Shown here piece by piece: positions 6,659-8,134 of a stretch of DNA of 8,134 bases (its first letter is position 1; each line of letters begins with the position of its first letter). The notes below the pieces were generated by a model. The model was not told the DNA's origin. It did no database searches and worked only from the letters and a program-made list of their open reading frames with translations. The DNA comes from Anaerolineales bacterium. Its GTDB lineage: Bacteria > Chloroflexota > Anaerolineae > B4-G1 > DUEL01. The translations under genes were made by a program, and so were the position numbers. Where the stretch lies: assembly GCA_015662065.1 (NCBI GenBank), contig DQUX01000099.1, positions 1 to 8,134 on the forward strand, read 5' to 3'.

Positions 6659-8134
6659 GATCCACCCTCCCGTAGGACGATCGGCAGATAGACGAGCAGG
6701 GTACGGCTTACCACGAATGTCTGCGAACTCTGGGCCAGCAGGGTGGCGGTGAAGACGAGGGGCACCCCGCCGATGGCAGCGACGAAGGTCGCGGTGGGAC
6801 CAGCCAGGTTGTCGTAGACGCTCAACAAGGCCCTCTGGCCGGGGAAATTGTAAATCGAAAAGGACTGGTCCGTCAGCGCTGTCTCGGCCCGGTTGACGAC
6901 CCAGAGGGCCACCCGGGCCTCGCCCGGCGTCACCCGCCGCGTCGCCAGAACGTCCACACCGGGCGGAGCGGTCGCCGAGATGACCTCCCCCCCAGCGACG
7001 TGGCCGAAGAAGTTGGCATACACCCAGTAGGCGGGCTTGCGCTCCCAATCCCCGCGCCAATCCTCGAAAAGCCCCATACTGTTGTACGGCTCGCCCAACA
7101 ACGGCCACTCGCTGATGGGATATTGCAGAGGCGCGATGTCCGCCTCACACAGCGTCACCAGAGCCCAACTGTGCCACAGACCTCCCCCCACCCCCTCACT
7201 CTGGTACTCGCGGCTGCCGTACTCGTCCAGGTAGATGGGCCGACCATAGGAAGCCAGCGCCGACGCACGGCCCAGCGCCTCATCCAGGTGGTAACCCGAA
7301 GGCGAATAGTAGTGATACGACAACCCACCCAGATGGGCCCCCTCCGGGTAATGATCCAGCAGCTCGCGCACGACATCTGTGCCACAGCACTCGGCCAGGC
7401 CGACCAGCGCAACCCGGGCATCCACGGCCTGAATGGCCTCGTGGGTGACCCGGACGACCCCCGCGATGTCATCCATATGCTGCAGAGGCCCTCCCTCGCT
7501 CCACGCCCAAAAACAGGGAGTGACCGGGTCGACGCTGCATCCCAGGTCGGGTTCGTTCACCGCCTCGATGGTGAGCCGTTCCGGGGGGAGGTCCACGACC
7601 TCCACCAGATAGCGCACGACGGCCTCGACGAACTCCTGGTACTCGTCCAGGTCGTTGGGTGGGTAGGGGGCTGCGCTGAACAGAAGCCCGGGGTGGGGGT
7701 CGTTGTCCGTCAACCAGGGGGCCAAGTAGCTGAAGTGGATCAGGACATCAAGGCCCGGCTGGTCACGCAGGGCCTCGAACCAGGCGCGATAGGTGAACGT
7801 GCGGGTTGTGACATCCGACATCGTGATCGGCGTCTCGAACTGGAAGCCACTCCAATTGATGAGGTCCGGGTCGGGGTTATCGTTTTCCGACTCCACCGCC
7901 GCGTGGGAGACAACTATCCGCACCTGAGATGGCCCCAACTCCGCCCAGCGCTCCGTCCATAGGCTGGCGTCCTGGTCGGTCCACCACACGTTGGTACCCC
8001 ACTGGGACGGGCCGTCGGCCACCACGACGGAGAAGTCGGCGGAGAAGTCGGCGGCGGGTGCCTGGGGGGTCCCCGCCGAGAGAAGCAGGGAGACAAGAGC
8101 CCCTCCCACCGCCAACCACCGATGGCGACCCCAC
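6655..8134 (-). CDS. Secreted clan GH-A glycoside hydrolase-like protein, 5' end off the window
   Basis: The frame is open to the right edge. The first in-window start candidate is TTG at 8113-8115, but the codons before it (WRHRW, then LAVGGALVSLLLSAG) look like the basic and hydrophobic parts of a signal peptide, so the true start is probably just beyond 8134. Cleavage is likely near APA/ADF. Counting from the TTG, a TIM-barrel domain covers about 35-330. LTIEAVNEPD (181-190) carries the Asn-Glu pair (N187, E188) expected for the acid/base, and IYLDEYGSRE (294-303) offers E298 as nucleophile, which is the clan GH-A pattern. Residues about 380-470 look like a beta-sandwich, and the chain ends VYLPIVLREGGS. 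The family (GH39-, GH30- or GH5-like) and substrate cannot be fixed. It probably acts outside the membrane. Its TGA stop overlaps the UbiA start by four bases, placing it upstream in the same operon. Confidence 0.85.
   Translation of the reverse strand, partial: WGRHRWLAVGGALVSLLLSAGTPQAPAADFSADFSVVVADGPSQWGTNVWWTDQDASLWTERWAELGPSQVRIVVSHAAVESENDNPDPDLINWSGFQFETPITMSDVTTRTFTYRAWFEALRDQPGLDVLIHFSYLAPWLTDNDPHPGLLFSAAPYPPNDLDEYQEFVEAVVRYLVEVVDLPPERLTIEAVNEPDLGCSVDPVTPCFWAWSEGGPLQHMDDIAGVVRVTHEAIQAVDARVALVGLAECCGTDVVRELLDHYPEGAHLGGLSYHYYSPSGYHLDEALGRASALASYGRPIYLDEYGSREYQSEGVGGGLWHSWALVTLCEADIAPLQYPISEWPLLGEPYNSMGLFEDWRGDWERKPAYWVYANFFGHVAGGEVISATAPPGVDVLATRRVTPGEARVALWVVNRAETALTDQSFSIYNFPGQRALLSVYDNLAGPTATFVAAIGGVPLVFTATLLAQSSQTFVVSRTLLVYLPIVLREGGS
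6658..6699 (-). other. C-terminal YLPIVLR-type tail of the secreted glycosidase
   Basis: The last 14 residues read LLVYLPIVLREGGS. From general knowledge, secreted Chloroflexota proteins often end in a short (V/I)YLP(L/I)(V/I)(L/M)(R/K) tail, frequently after a Thr/Pro linker; a role in cell-surface retention or export has not been shown to my knowledge. Here it follows directly on a beta-domain without a linker. It is a lineage hint and a possible sorting signal. Confidence 0.55.
6666..6670 (-). promoter_or_regulatory. Ribosome binding site deciding the UbiA start
   Basis: GGAGG on the minus strand, seven bases before the GTG at 6656-6658. It lies inside the last codons of the upstream glycosidase-like gene, encoding the Arg-Glu-Gly-Gly of its tail. 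Together with the GTGA overlap it supports the GTG start over any longer upstream reading. Confidence 0.75.
8029..8052 (-). repeat. 12-bp perfect tandem duplication after the signal peptide
   Basis: The unit GGAGAAGTCGGC occurs twice in a row on the plus strand (8029-8040 and 8041-8052). In the glycosidase-like gene it encodes ADFSADFS right after the predicted signal peptidase site. It is in frame, so it only duplicates four residues at the mature N-terminus. Confidence 0.9.

Noticed and set aside
5112..6665. 517-residue protein containing the FAD motif at its C-terminus
   Set aside because: Most of it reads the UbiA gene out of frame; only the part after the GTG at 5546 is protein-like.
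5738..6691. Plus-strand open frame of 317 codons opposite the UbiA gene
   Set aside because: Low-complexity Gln/Pro/Arg-rich sequence antisense to a gene with clear prenyltransferase motifs.
5543..7108. UbiA protein with a 150-residue N-terminal extension starting at 7108
   Set aside because: The extension is a shifted-frame reading of the glycosidase-like gene. The GTG at 6658 has a good Shine-Dalgarno sequence and a GTGA overlap.
7000..7962. Plus-strand open frame of 320 codons opposite the GH-A gene
   Set aside because: Antisense shadow without recognisable domains; the minus strand carries the NEP and DEYG motifs.
1..8134. CRISPR array, tRNA or insertion sequence
   Set aside because: No spaced direct repeats, cloverleaf-like segments, transposase motifs or terminal inverted repeats were found; repeats are limited to the linker and one 12-bp duplication.

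Overview
The window looks like a GC-rich genome of the phylum Chloroflexota, plausibly Anaerolineae-like or a related uncultured lineage. This is inferred from secreted proteins with long Thr/Pro-rich linkers and a short C-terminal tail of the VYLPIVLR type. I associate that combination with Chloroflexota, but no taxonomic marker gene is present. I see no RNA gene, CRISPR array, insertion sequence, promoter or terminator.

All coding capacity lies on the minus strand as one uninterrupted head-to-tail block, read from position 8134 down to 1. In order of transcription it holds: (1) a secreted clan GH-A glycoside hydrolase-like protein whose 5' end is off the right edge (8134-6655); (2) a UbiA-family membrane prenyltransferase with an extended C-terminus (6658-5543); (3) a geranylgeranyl reductase-like FAD protein that has its N-terminus and an apparent C-terminus but lacks most of its middle, with a change of frame (5546-5083, called a pseudogene); (4) an 832-residue dikinase-like protein with the domain order of rifampin phosphotransferase: ATP-grasp domain, unknown middle domain, C-terminal phosphohistidine domain (5086-2588); (5) a large secreted protein resembling (alpha/alpha)6 six-hairpin glycosidases, ending in a Thr/Pro-rich linker that runs off the left edge (2585-1). 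The last has no stop codon inside the window, so it is easily missed.

The genes are exceptionally tightly packed. The first three junctions are 4-base stop/start overlaps (GTGA, GTGA, ATGA), and the fourth is a 2-base gap with the Shine-Dalgarno sequence inside the upstream gene. This strongly suggests one translationally coupled operon. It mixes two secreted carbohydrate-active proteins with an isoprenoid module (prenyltransferase, reductase, phosphotransferase-like dikinase). A pathway that makes or remodels a phosphorylated or glycosylated isoprenoid lipid is one possible reading, but this is inference. The broken reductase suggests that this copy may have lost a step, or that the assembly has an error there.

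No stretch over 300 bases is left without a gene.
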